Assembly (NCBI GenBank): GCA_932521035.1
Contig: OW051494.1
Span: 4,388,001-4,452,000 of the forward strand
DNA length: 64,000 nucleotides
Direction of reading: 5' to 3'
Origin: Oscheius dolichura
Lineage: Eukaryota > Nematoda > Chromadorea > Rhabditida > Rhabditidae
Positions 11,670-23,547 of this stretch are shown one piece after another. The position numbers and the translations under genes are program-made. Every line of letters starts with the position of its first letter. Positions within the stretch are counted from its first letter, which is position 1. A model generated the notes under the pieces. The model saw only the letters and a list, made by a program, of their open reading frames with translations, did no database searches and was not told the DNA's origin.

Positions 11670-14600
11670 ATGGTATTTGACGAGGTTGCGACAGAGGCGG
11701 CCCTGAAAATCGCCCAGAAGGCGAACAACTTCGACCACGGACGCCGCTATGAAGAGGCCATCTACTTCTATTCCGAGGCGGCCAACAGGATTTTGCAGTT
11801 GCTCAGTAAGAAACAGGTCAGAGAGTGGTACACAAATAGACACAGGAATGTTTAGATCCGGCCGATATTTAGGAAGAATGCGATGGAGTACATAGACAGG
11901 GCGGAATGGCTGAAGAAGGACCTGCCCCGCCTCCGGGAGGTGGCCAAGGTACGCGTCCCTCCCTTTTAGTCCCCCTTACGTGTAATTGTAGCAGTCGAAG
12001 TCGATGAATCAGCTGAAATTCGAACAAGCGGAATTCGCCGTCCTGAAAGCGCAAGACCTCGACGAGCAGGACCACGTCGCGTTAGCCATCGACCAGTACC
12101 AGCAGGCCGTCGAGCTGTGCCTCCGGGCGGTGAGCTATTCTTCCTCTACCCATTCTTTACTTTCTATTATACAGCAAGAAACGTGTTCCGATGAAAATTT
12201 CCGGAAAAAGTTGAAGGCAGTGGCATCGCAGGCCCTTCTCCGGGCAGAGCATCTCAAAGAGAAGCAGTCGAGGCTGGCTTTCGATGAACTGACCGCCAGC
12301 CTGCCTGACGTGCCATCCGCAGGTCTGTCTCTCTTCCCTGTGGGACCCCTTCCCTAGCCCTAGGAAATGATCTCTCCCCTCCTCCGCCCATCCACAAGTC
12401 AGCCTCCGCTCCCTCTTCACCGGCCAGAGAACCACGAAAACAAGTAGAGTTATTAGAAATATGGGGAATACTAGTTTGTTTTAAGGGAGAAGAGGGTCTC
12501 ACCAAGGAGGAACTGGCCGTGTTGAGGGTCACTTCGAATATCAACGGCCGAAACTACGTGCCTTTCCTCGTCCACGACCTACGGGAGAAGTTCTCCTTCC
12601 TGTCTCCTTTCGAGTGGGCTCTGTCCTTTCCTTTTCATCCCTTTTTCAGAGATCCTCATGGAAAAATTGCCTTGGCTGAGAAGCAGCGACTTCGACTGAA
12701 AGGGTGGATGAGGCCGTCGGAGTTTCTCGAGGAGCCGACGGTTATAAAGGACGTGGACAGCGGTACCATCAAGCAGACGGTCATCTCGGACTGCTCCTTC
12801 GTCTCTTCGCTGTCCATTGCCGCCAGGTACGAGAGACGTTTCGGCAAACGGCTCGTCACCAGGTATCCTCTGTTCTTTCTAGATAAAAGCCCCTCTTTTC
12901 AGTATTATCTATCCCCAGGACACGCGAGGACAGCCGGTGTTCAACCCATCCGGGAAGTACATGATCAAGTTCCACCTAAACGGGGTCTGGAGGAAGGTGA
13001 GCCGGTCCTCGTGGCCCGAGATCCCTCTCCTAGGTGATTGTGGATGACCTGTTCCCCATTGGCGATGGCCAGACGCTGCTCTGCTCCTACAGCCAGCAGA
13101 GAGATCTCTGGGTGTCCCTCCTCGAGAAGGCCTACATGAAGGTCATGGGCGGCTATGACTTCCCCGGTTCCAATTCCGTAAGTCCCCCTTATGCCTTCTC
13201 CCCATTCTTCCCTTTCAGAACATCGATCTCCATGCTCTGACCGGCTGGATCCCCGAGCGAATTTCCATAAAAAAGAAAGGAGAAGGCGAGTTCGACCCGG
13301 TGACCGTCTTCGAGAAGCTCATGTCTCGTTTCCACCGGGGCGACTGCCTGATCACGCTGGCTACGGGTAAATTGAGCCAGGCAGACTGCGACCGCGCGGG
13401 ACTCGTCGACTCCCACGCCTATGCGGTGCTGGATCTCCGGAGACTCGAAGTATTCCTTTGTCATTTATAGTATAAACGTCGATCCTCCTAGAATAAGAGA
13501 CTGCTGATGGTGAAGAATCCGTGGACACACCTCAGATGGAAGGGACGATATTCAGAGAATGACACGGCCAGCTGGACGGCCGAGATGCGCGCGGCGCTGA
13601 CATACGACCCGGAAAAGGCCAAGGAGAAGGACGACGGTTTGTAGGGGAACGGGCATTCGGGATACGGTATGTTCAGGGGTGTTCTGGATAGATCTTGAGT
13701 CGGTGTGTCACTTCTTCGACGTCTTCTACGTCAACTGGAACCCGGGCCTCTTCCCCTTCACTTACGGCCTCCACGCGTAGGCGTCCGTCTCTCGCTCCTT
13801 CTAATCTCCCCCTCAGGTCATGGAATGCCTGTGCCGGTCCGGTGAAGGACCTCTACTCAGTAGCCGACAACCCTCAGTACTCTCTGGAGCTGACCAATAA
13901 GACCAAGGCCGCCGTCTGGATCCTCCTGACCCGACACATCATGGACATTGTGGGTTGTCGTCCTTCCCCGCCACCGGCATTTAGAGCGACTTCGCCGACA
14001 ACAAGGAGTACATCACGGTGATGGTTTACAAGTCCGGCAAGAAGGTCTACCTGCCATGTGAGTCTCGTCCGGGGGCCGTCTACCGTATTCAGTCGACCCG
14101 AAGCCCATCTCCGATGGAACGAGGATTAACAGTCCCCACTACCTGTGCCAGCTGCTGGTCGACGAGCCGGGAGTCCAGAGATACACACTGGTCGTCGCCC
14201 AGGTGGGTCGGGACACGAGGGACAAGACTTGTTTCAGTACGAGAAAATGAACACGATCCACTACACCCTGCGGGTCTATTCCAGCGCCCCCTTCCGCCTC
14301 CACCCCATCAAATCCAACTACAAATGTTCCAAGACGGTATCCGGCCGGAATTATCCATTTTAAATGGCTTTAGGAGACGGGCAAATGGGAGGGCAAGTCG
14401 GCTGCCGGCTGTGGAAATGGAGGCGCTCGAGAGAACTACAAGTATGAGGACTGGAAAGAGGGGTAGTATCGAATATTCTAGGTTTAATCCTCTGTATCAC
14501 GTCTCCCTCGAAGACGGGAGCGATGAGAACGGTCTCCTGGTCGTGTTGAAGGGCCCCAAGCAGTACAGTGTGGGCTTCGAGGTGCGCCAGGTCTCGTCCA

Positions 14601-14876
14601 ACAGGAACATCCCATTCGAGCGGGTCGACTCCGGCGTATTCCGGTTAGACGGCGAAGCTTTCCCTATGATCTACCCATTTCAGTCCGGGCTATACCGTAC
14701 TGGCTCTGGAAAAACTACCAGCTGGTGTTTATAGCGTTAGGCCATCAACGTTTGTGGTAAGAATTGTACGGGGACGGGTTAATTGGAATACATTTCAGGC
14801 CGGACAAGAGGGCCCATTCATTCTGACGATCGAGGCGTCTTGTAGCTTCACTTTGAAAAAAGTCCCCTCAGAATAG
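11670..14876 (+). CDS. CAPN7: Calpain-7-like cysteine protease (PalBH)
   Basis: An atypical calpain; the family links the ESCRT-III machinery to proteolysis through N-terminal MIT domains. Two MIT-like helical repeats are visible (about 11670-11950 and 12000-12360, with [15 protein letters not shown] in the second). The papain-like core follows with all three catalytic positions present: Cys in [10 protein letters not shown] (about 12790), His in [10 protein letters not shown] (about 13410) and Asn in [10 protein letters not shown] (about 13515). The block [20 protein letters not shown] is almost diagnostic of calpain-7. C-terminal C2-like/calpain beta-sandwich sequence follows ([15 protein letters not shown] near 14250, [11 protein letters not shown] near 14575) and the chain ends with [12 protein letters not shown] and a short tail. 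About a dozen or more introns, mostly 40-60 nt. Calcium-binding EF hands are absent, as usual for this family. Confidence 0.93.
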
Positions 14877-14939
14877 CTATCTTCTATGTATTATTGTGTA
14901 TATCGGGTACTTATAAATTCTTCTCTGCTCATTCTCTAT

Positions 14940-15068
14940 AGTCCATTTCCAACGGATATTTCTCGGAAAAACCTCTCCGCTACGGGACCAGGAAGCTTTC
15001 TAACATGGTCCCGTAGCGAAGACGCGCCGCCAAATTTGAATCCGTGGAATATCCGTTGGAAATGGACT
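14940..15068. repeat. Nested inverted repeat (hairpin 1)
   Basis: Outer arms of 21 nt are perfect reverse complements: AGTCCATTTCCAACGGATAT at 14940 and its complement ending at 15068. Inner arms CGCTACGGGACCA (about 14979-14991) and TGGTCCCGTAGCG (about 15006-15018) are also perfect. The unpaired stretches between them differ in length. This looks like a small foldback element or a structured RNA-coding segment. Confidence 0.85.
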
Positions 15069-15072
15069 GGTC

Positions 15073-15174
15073 TGTCACAGCAATTCTTTCAGCCTATTTG
15101 CATGTATACTCGTCTTTATCATATTGGCTCCCTATCTAAACCTTGATACCATCAGCTGAAAGAATTGCTATGAC
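15073..15174. repeat. Inverted repeat (hairpin 2)
   Basis: Arms of about 21-22 nt, GTCACAGCAATTCTTTCAG near 15074 and CTGAAAGAATTGCTATGAC near 15155, pair with one mismatch around a loop of about 60 nt. It lies immediately beside hairpin 1, so both may belong to one composite element. Confidence 0.75.
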
Positions 15175-15522
15175 ATCTACCCATTATTTGCCATATTTTA
15201 CAGAAGAAAATATGAATTTAGAATATGCCATTTCTGAGAAAGAGATGTTAATAGTTGGTATTGAAAAGTAGTGCACGCTCCATTGCTAAGTGCCATCCGC
15301 TCCATTGCAAAGCGAGCTGTGGTCAAGAAAAAAGACGACATTCAAGGTCTAACGATTTAGCCGCGAGCCGAACTTACTGGCCTTTTTTTCTTCTTGGCCG
15401 CTCAAAAATTATCTGTGACTGCGCCCCACCACTAAAATGTGTTCTTGGCGGCAGAGTTACGGCACTTCTTTCCATTATATGTGCAATCCTTTTTCAATAA
15501 TGTTGTTTTTCAGAATATAAAG

Positions 15523-17232
<1,710 letters not shown>

Positions 17233-17733
17233 CTTTCTAGTATTTTTTTACCTGGTGTAAAAAGGTTATTTTTTATTCTATTCCATTCTCTAAATGTGAT
17301 AAACATGTGATTTTTGTAGGCCTGTGTATTTAACATAAATATTTCTCATATTTTTGTTGCAACTAGTAGGCTCTTCCTTGGGTAGGTATATACTTGACCA
17401 GATTCCACAAACTAAATGGAGGAGTCGCGTTTCTTCTATTTTTTTTGGCAAAATGTACCGTAGCGTTGCTCGTGTGTTCACGAAAATGCCTCGATACAAT
17501 ACGTGTTTACGGGCCCTCCCCGCAAAATGTTTAGATTTGAATCTGTCTCCAAGATCTTATTCACGAGTGCAAACAAAGGCCTTCTCTTCTTTGAATGCAT
17601 GCATAAATAGAATATATATATATATATATATCACAGTTCTAGTTCTTTTCAACAGATCACCGTTATTTCCCGTTGCTGCTTCATTGTGCAGGAACATTGT
17701 TATCCATCCTTTTCAGGGAAGTTTTTACGCCCA
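17233..17733. other. SMAP-PIGT intergenic region
   Basis: AT-rich spacer of about 500 nt with a TA dinucleotide run at about 17605-17630. An open frame on each strand looks random. CTTTTCAG ends 17 nt before the PIG-T ATG. Confidence 0.5.
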
Positions 17734-19807
17734 ATGTATTGGAAATGGTTCCCTATAGTACTACTATTTGTGTTATCTGCAGCAGATACGTACACTGAAG
17801 ATTTAATCATCGCAAAACTACCAAGTGGACACTTTTTATCGCAGTTTGCTTTTTCAATTGGTTCTACTTCAAATGACATAGGTATTTTAGATAGTTGTGA
17901 TTTCACTTTATTTATAGGCAAAGAATATGAACTTTTTCCAAGAGTTATGGCCGAACTTATATCTCAATATAGTGTGAAAGAGCTTTCGTTATCCCTCGGA
18001 ATGGGCAGATGGTCCGCAGAAGAGTGGGGAATTCCACCTCAACCAAGCTCTCCTACAGGCGCTTACGTTCATGCGTGGATTCAAGGAAATGAGACAGAGT
18101 AATATTAATAAGCTGATTTCTGCTCTCTTAATATCATCAACATGTTATAATTCTTTTAGAGTAAACGAAAAGTGGCAGCGCGTCATTAACTCTCTAAATG
18201 GTGTTATTTGTACATCCTTAACAAGGATTTTTCCTACACTAACATCGTCACCGCAATTGTTAGCATCGACTACGGGGAATTACGGCAATGACTTTAAATT
18301 CCGATATGCAGCGTTAGCAAAGGAAAGTGTTTGCACAGAAAATCTTACACCATGGAGGAAGCTTTTGCCGTGCAAGCAAGTAAGCCGTAAATATCTTCTT
18401 AATATTGCTCCTAGAACGGCCTTACTACACTTCTCAATCCTCTCAAGTTGTATAATTCCCACTTTCATTCAATGAGTATGAAAATTACTCCTGATAATGA
18501 AGTATGTTTTTTAATATATATATATATATTCTAATTTCAGAAGAGTCTATGGAATTTGACGTTAACATTAAATTTGGTTACTGCCATTTCTATGCGACGC
18601 ACTGGTTTGCCATATACGATAAACCTGTAGTACATTTCTGCAGAAATAGATATTGAAACAATCTTTGGAAGACAAGTAGTTGGTTCATGTCGAGCAGCTG
18701 AACGAAGTTCTATATGGATTGAGGCTACTAGTGACGTTGAGGTAAAGCAAATAATTGTTGCATTTTTATTGTATCAGGTTCCAATGGGAACAAAACGCTC
18801 TGGAGGATACATCGTTATTGATGTTAATGACGATATGTCCCCGAAAAATCCAAGAGTTGACATGACCACAGGACAGTTACCTCAGGTTCCTTCTTTTATA
18901 AGGTAAGCCGCAACAATATTCTTATCTGTTTCAGTCTAACATCGAAAATTGGTGGAGCAGACAGCTATACTGGAAGGATGATAACCATTATAACTAATTC
19001 CGGAACCTCCGCGAAGGCAACCTTTACTCACGCTATACCTTGGTTTGTCCAGATTCACTATCATACACTACGCCTTCGGTGTGAAAAAAACAAATGGAGC
19101 ATGGTAAACTTATTCAAAGGTGATTACGTTCATTCCTTGCAGAAACCTTTAGTCTACAAGCATTTTTTTACTCCCGCTATATCTCGTGAATTGTCTGCAG
19201 TTATTGAATACGAATTTGAGCTGCCAGAAAACTCGCAATGCTTCATTGAGTTTGACTTCAAAAAGGCATTTCTAAGGTTCGTTTGTTGTATAGCTTTTCC
19301 ATGCATCTCGTAGACTTCGAGAATACCCTCCTGATGCTAGTCACGGAATGTACATCCCATCGGCTATTCTTACAACAGAATGTCGGGATGTATCATATCC
19401 AGGAAGCGACTTAAATATGTTTGAAAATCAAAACAATACGTCAATTACGATACATGGAAATGTACTACTTGTGGTTCTGCCTGTTCCTGACTTCAGTATG
19501 CCGTTTAATGTAATATGCTTAGTTTTAACTACTATAACTTTCTGCTTTGCGCCTATCCATAATTTCTCAACAAAAATGTGAGTTCTTCTTTTTTCGAACC
19601 CTTTTCTTCTACAGGTTCATTCCACTTAATAGTAATCTACCGAAGAAACCAAAATATCGCAGCATTTTAACATTGGGTGTTCTAACACTTCTTGGATTCG
19701 CCGTATACGCTCAATATTATGAAATGGGAATGAATGAAATGCGGAGAATTATAGAAAAGAATATTGGAAAGTTGGTGGAAGGTTTTGAAAAGATGAACAA
19801 CCTATAA
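17734..19807 (+). CDS. PIGT: GPI transamidase subunit PIG-T
   Basis: Subunit of the ER GPI-transamidase complex that attaches GPI anchors to proteins. An N-terminal signal peptide starts MYWKWFPIVLLFVL. Family blocks follow: ELSLSLGMGRWSAEEWG (about 17980), VCTENLTPWRKLLPC (about 18330-18375), and near the C-terminus LPVPDFSMPFNVICLV with the membrane segment (about 19480-19550). After that segment, a further exon adds FIPLNSNLPKKPKYRS and a second hydrophobic stretch (LTLGVLTLLGFAVYA) plus a charged tail, which human PIG-T does not have. I infer a single CDS because the splice 19578-19613 joins in frame, but the tail could belong to a separate transcript. Confidence 0.9.
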
Positions 19808-19964
19808 TTTTATATCTATTTCAAATAGACTAGAATGTATTATTTATTTTATTCTGACATATCATGTATAAAGCATAGTTATTTTAGCTTAGACCCTTTG
19901 TAATATTATGTTTTGTATCGCCAAGTACTTCCAATTTTTTAATGTCTAAAATACTTTGCAGAGT

Positions 19965-21891
19965 ATGTGGACACATTTTCATCCGGCTACTAAAAAGAAG
20001 TCCACTAAGGGAGCTGGTAAACTGAGAGCCAAAGAGCGTCTCGCAGCTATTAAAACGATAGAAAGCAGTGTTGACGACAGCGTGGTCAGCATATTTGCTG
20101 ACAATTGTGCGGATTTGCTTGAATATCTCGATAACAATTGGAATATCGGACATAATGGTGAGCAGTTTTGTTGTGGTGCACTTTACCGTTATTATCTGCA
20201 ATTCCGTAACGAAATTTAGATGAAGAAAAGGAGGCTATCCCTGTTGCAGTAGTGAATTGCAGTTTCTCTCATGTATTCTATTTCCGAAAAGCTCTCAAAC
20301 AGAAGATTAAAAATGTTTTTACCATAGAAAGCGATGCCCCTTTCAAAAGCATTGTGGAAAAGATGAAGCATTCTGTAACGACAAATGGAATAATCGTATG
20401 ACCATTCTTGTTTAGAAACCTTCCGTCTTTTTGGTGGAGCAATTTGAAAGTCTTCCTGCTGAATACGTTGAAAAACTGCTATGCTTAGTAATGTGGTTTT
20501 CACTCCGCCATTCATTTATTTTATGTGTTTCTACAGGTAATACCATTGTATGTAATATACGTTTTTTTTCAGGGGTTGATGCATTCTTGGAGACTTGTTC
20601 TCTTCCAATTTTACGATGTATAAACACTTCCGTTTTTTATATGCCCGAACCAAGTTATTTACTTGAAGTTATTATGGAAAATGTTTTTGATATGACAATA
20701 GCACATAGTTTTTATTTATCATCTGAAGTTTTTTCGCTGTTAAGGTATTTTTTATTTATTTATTAATATCATTATCATATGTCACGTAGGTCACGGTATT
20801 TGTGCAATAGCTTTTGTACTAAGGAACTAAAGAGCACACTACGCCTTTGTATCCAACATAAATTGTGGATGTCACACATGGATGCCGACCTAGAAGAAGT
20901 GGGAGGTTGTGATATATGTTTTGTATAATTCATTTAGCAAGACGTCTTTAAAGAAAATGTTAAACGTTATATAGAAAATTTGAAATTTTACTGCTCAGCT
21001 GTGAAGATGCCTATACATAAATGCCACGAGCAGGTGCAAGCAAAATTATACGATCCCCACAGGTAAACCTGAAACTGAAATAATGTAGTTATAACACAGT
21101 GTACCCATAAAGTTGAATATCCTACAAGAATGGATGAAACAGAGTTGCGTTAATGAGATCTTACGAACAAAAATGGAAGAATGTTTGTCAACGTATGAAT
21201 TAGGAAAGAAAAATAGTCATATGGATAAAGAGCCAACAGTAGCAGTAATTTGTTTAGCATTTCTCAATTTTAACATTAATTAGGCACTATATAATCAGAA
21301 AATGACTACTACGCAACTCAAACAAATTAACGAAGCAATAATATCGGCAAACTTCAAGGAAAAGCAAACAAATCCCGAGATTCTTCTTCAACGTGCATTC
21401 AATGTAATCGCATAATCTATTTGAATCAGTGATTTCAAGGATATATTCTGCGGTATAATCCGTCCCTGGGATAGTTTTCCAGGCAGTGAGGCAAATCTAA
21501 TTAAACCTGGGCCGGAAAAAGTTCGCTACTGTAATTCAGCAAACATTGTAGAGGATGCAATGCTTCAAGAGGTTAGCGGGTATACATCGATTAATTGTAG
21601 AATTCAGGACAATAAAACTGAGCCGTTATCTGTGGCGTTTAGAACACTTCAACATAGAGCTAACTGGAAAAGCGCTAAGGCTTTAGACTGGCTAAAATAT
21701 TACAAAGACGAAGTGACCTTATTTTCATAAAGCGTACACTTTCTTTTCAGCTAATGGAAGATGATGATCCCGTCTCATTTCATGCAGTATTATCTCAGTT
21801 AGAAGCGATGGGTGTCATAAAAGTAAATAGTGAGAAGAATAAAGGCACTCTTATGGTCATCCGTCACCCTCTGACACATACTTTGAATTAA
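19965..21891 (+). CDS. ORC3: Origin recognition complex subunit 3
   Basis: Subunit of the ORC that marks replication origins and loads MCM helicase. The N-terminal part reads VFLVEQFESLPAEYVEKLL (about 20420), like the ORC3 block in which the AAA-like domain retains the Walker-B strand position but no clear Walker A. The C-terminal winged-helix part reads KALDWLK and FHAVLSQLEAMGVIKV (about 21680-21825), matching the ORC3 C-terminus. Sequence divergence is high in the middle. Introns of about 36 nt are seen (for example 21572-21607). The chosen ATG lies 3 nt after a TTTGCAG site, which suggests trans-splicing. An inverted copy of one exon lies downstream of the stop. Confidence 0.72.
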
Positions 21892-22313
21892 TTTGAAACT
21901 ACTTCCAAGTTTTTTAACGCCTATTGTTTTTGTAGTACATCCTTGTTATTTATAAATTTTTTAAGTCAAAACTTTGATTGAAGTAGGTGCTTCTTTCACT
22001 TCATTTACAATTAATCAATGTATACTCGCTAACCTCTTGGAGCATTGCATCCTCTACAATGTTTGCTGAATTACAGTAGCGAACTTTTTCCGGACCATAT
22101 TTAATTAGACTTGCTTCACTTGACTGAATTCAATTTCATTAAAAGTGAAAAACAAAATTTTAAATCTGTTTAGTGAAGGTTTTTATGTATACCAGCTGTG
22201 TTGCAAATACCATAAGAGCGGAGGTCGAAAATTGAAATATATCAGCTGATTGTTCTTTGTGAAACTAGCTCTTTATACTAGACCTATTTCGCCAATAGAA
22301 TATCTCTTTTAGC
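21892..22313. other. ORC3-VMA21 spacer containing an inverted ORC3 copy
   Basis: AT-rich 422-nt spacer. Its middle (about 22010-22125) is the reverse complement of an ORC3 exon-intron segment, listed separately. A short CTCTTTTAG acceptor ends 1 nt before the next ATG. Confidence 0.6.
22010..22125 (-). repeat. Inverted partial duplication of ORC3
   Basis: Reverse complement of about 21480-21600 with only about a dozen differences over roughly 115 nt. The central 64 nt or so, around GCAAACATTGTAGAGGATGC, differ at few positions. The copy includes the ORC3 exon end and the beginning of the following 36-nt intron, so it derives from genomic DNA and not from spliced mRNA. Confidence 0.9.
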
Positions 22314-23059
22314 ATGTCGGCAGCAGAAGGAGAAAGCAATAGCGGTAATGTATCCAGAAAATCTTCGGTGTCTTCTTCCACTGGAAGTAGCTTTGAAAAG
22401 GTTAGTTGATTTTACATGAAAAGCTAGATAAAACTTTCCTTATTTGCACGAATTTATTGCGTTAACTTTACGCCATATAACACTATTAGGCTAATTTATC
22501 GCAGCCTTTTGACAAATAAACACAAATGAAACGAAAAATCGTATTGAAATATAAGCTACTTTAGTTAGATAAAGGTGAATCCAATGAAAGCATCGAAGTA
22601 TCCGATGAGTCGAGAGATGAAGAGCAACAGGGTGAAAGTGGAACTAATCAGACAACTGAGCTAAACGATGAGCCAGATGATTCTCATCTTGAACATATAA
22701 AACCAGAACAGGTTTTAATTTTTATACGTATGAATGCCCCATTTTTTAGGAACAATTTTATACATATGAAGATAAAGCAAGTGCAATTCGCTACTTGATT
22801 ATGTTTTCAGCGGCAATGTTTACCTTACCGCTATTGACAATGTTTAGTATGTATCACTACATATTTATTGGTTGGTTTAGATTTTATAGTATTAGCTAAA
22901 GAACATCTTGCAGATTATTATCATCTTCCTCCTGACCAAGCCATGCTTTATGCTGGCCTTTGTGGAATTAGTGTTGTTCTAGTTATTGTTGCAATGTTTG
23001 TTTGGACCGCTTATAAAGAAGAAGTTGAAGCAGAGACTCGTCTAAAAAAAGAATCATAA
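22314..23059 (+). CDS. VMA21-like V-ATPase assembly factor, copy 1 with acidic N-terminal extension
   Basis: VMA21 proteins are small ER membrane chaperones needed to assemble the V0 sector of the V-ATPase. The C-terminal half has the family layout: a first membrane helix (RYLIMFSAAMFTLPLLTMF), a short lumenal loop, a second helix (AGLCGISVVLVIVAMFVWTAY) and a charged tail ending KKES. Unlike ordinary VMA21 it begins with about 85 residues rich in Ser, Glu and Asp. Introns can be placed at 22400-22564, 22713-22750 and about 22850-22881. It lies 169 nt upstream of a second, shorter VMA21 gene, so this is a tandem pair with divergent N-termini. The function of the extra domain is unknown. Confidence 0.75.
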
Positions 23060-23228
23060 TCTGCTCCGTTACAGTACCATTTTGATAAAATTGTTTTGTC
23101 GTCTTTGTATAGTTTGTATAGTTGCAAATTGTATAAATTTTATATATTATCTAAAAATCTATTACTTCAGATGTTTTGACGTCTATTACTTTTTGTTTAG
23201 AATTTTCTGAGTACCCTGAATTTAGTTT

Positions 23229-23545
23229 ATGGAGGAACTGATCCCCAATTTTCGCGATCAGAACGTTCAGGGTGCAGTGAAGAATTTGTTAACTTACAGT
23301 ATTGTTATACTTTTGGTGCCCTTAGGGTCTATGTTCTTGGTGAAGCAAGTTCTCCAAGGTATATATCATATTTGTTTGCTGCCGGATACTAATTTGATTA
23401 TTTAGATATTGTTGGTTTTTCTTCAAACGATTCTCTAACTTATTCTGCTGTGATTGCTGTTGTACTGGTTCACGTCGTTTTGGGGCTTTGGATCTTTTCT
23501 GCTAACAAAGAAGAAGAAAAGAAGCAAATTAGAAAACAAGATTAA
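23229..23545 (+). CDS. VMA21: VMA21 V-ATPase assembly factor, copy 2
   Basis: Canonical-size protein of about 89 aa with two membrane helices: LLTYSIVILLVPLGSMFLV, then SAVIAVVLVHVVLGLWIFSA, and a lysine-rich tail (KKQIRKQD) that could act as an ER retrieval signal, as in other VMA21 proteins. One intron of about 46 nt at 23360-23405. The pattern AVIAVVLVHVVLGL is typical of the family. The stop codon is 2 nt before the next start codon (PDCD2). An AATTTAG site ends 3 nt before the ATG. Confidence 0.85.
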
Positions 23546-23547
23546 AA

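Larger units (their letters stand above)
14877..15522. other. Intergenic region at the GC-rich/AT-rich transition
   Basis: No gene seen. The left half carries two adjacent hairpins, listed separately. Base composition changes here from the GC-rich calpain gene to the AT-rich SMAP gene. A TTTTTCAG acceptor ends 9 nt before the SMAP start codon. Confidence 0.5.

Noticed and set aside
15073-15174. Hairpin 2 as a microRNA precursor
   Set aside because: The loop of about 60 nt is long for animal microRNAs and no mature strand can be supported from sequence alone; kept only as a repeat.
17605-17630. TA dinucleotide run as a promoter TATA element
   Set aside because: Simple repeat in an AT-rich spacer; no independent support.
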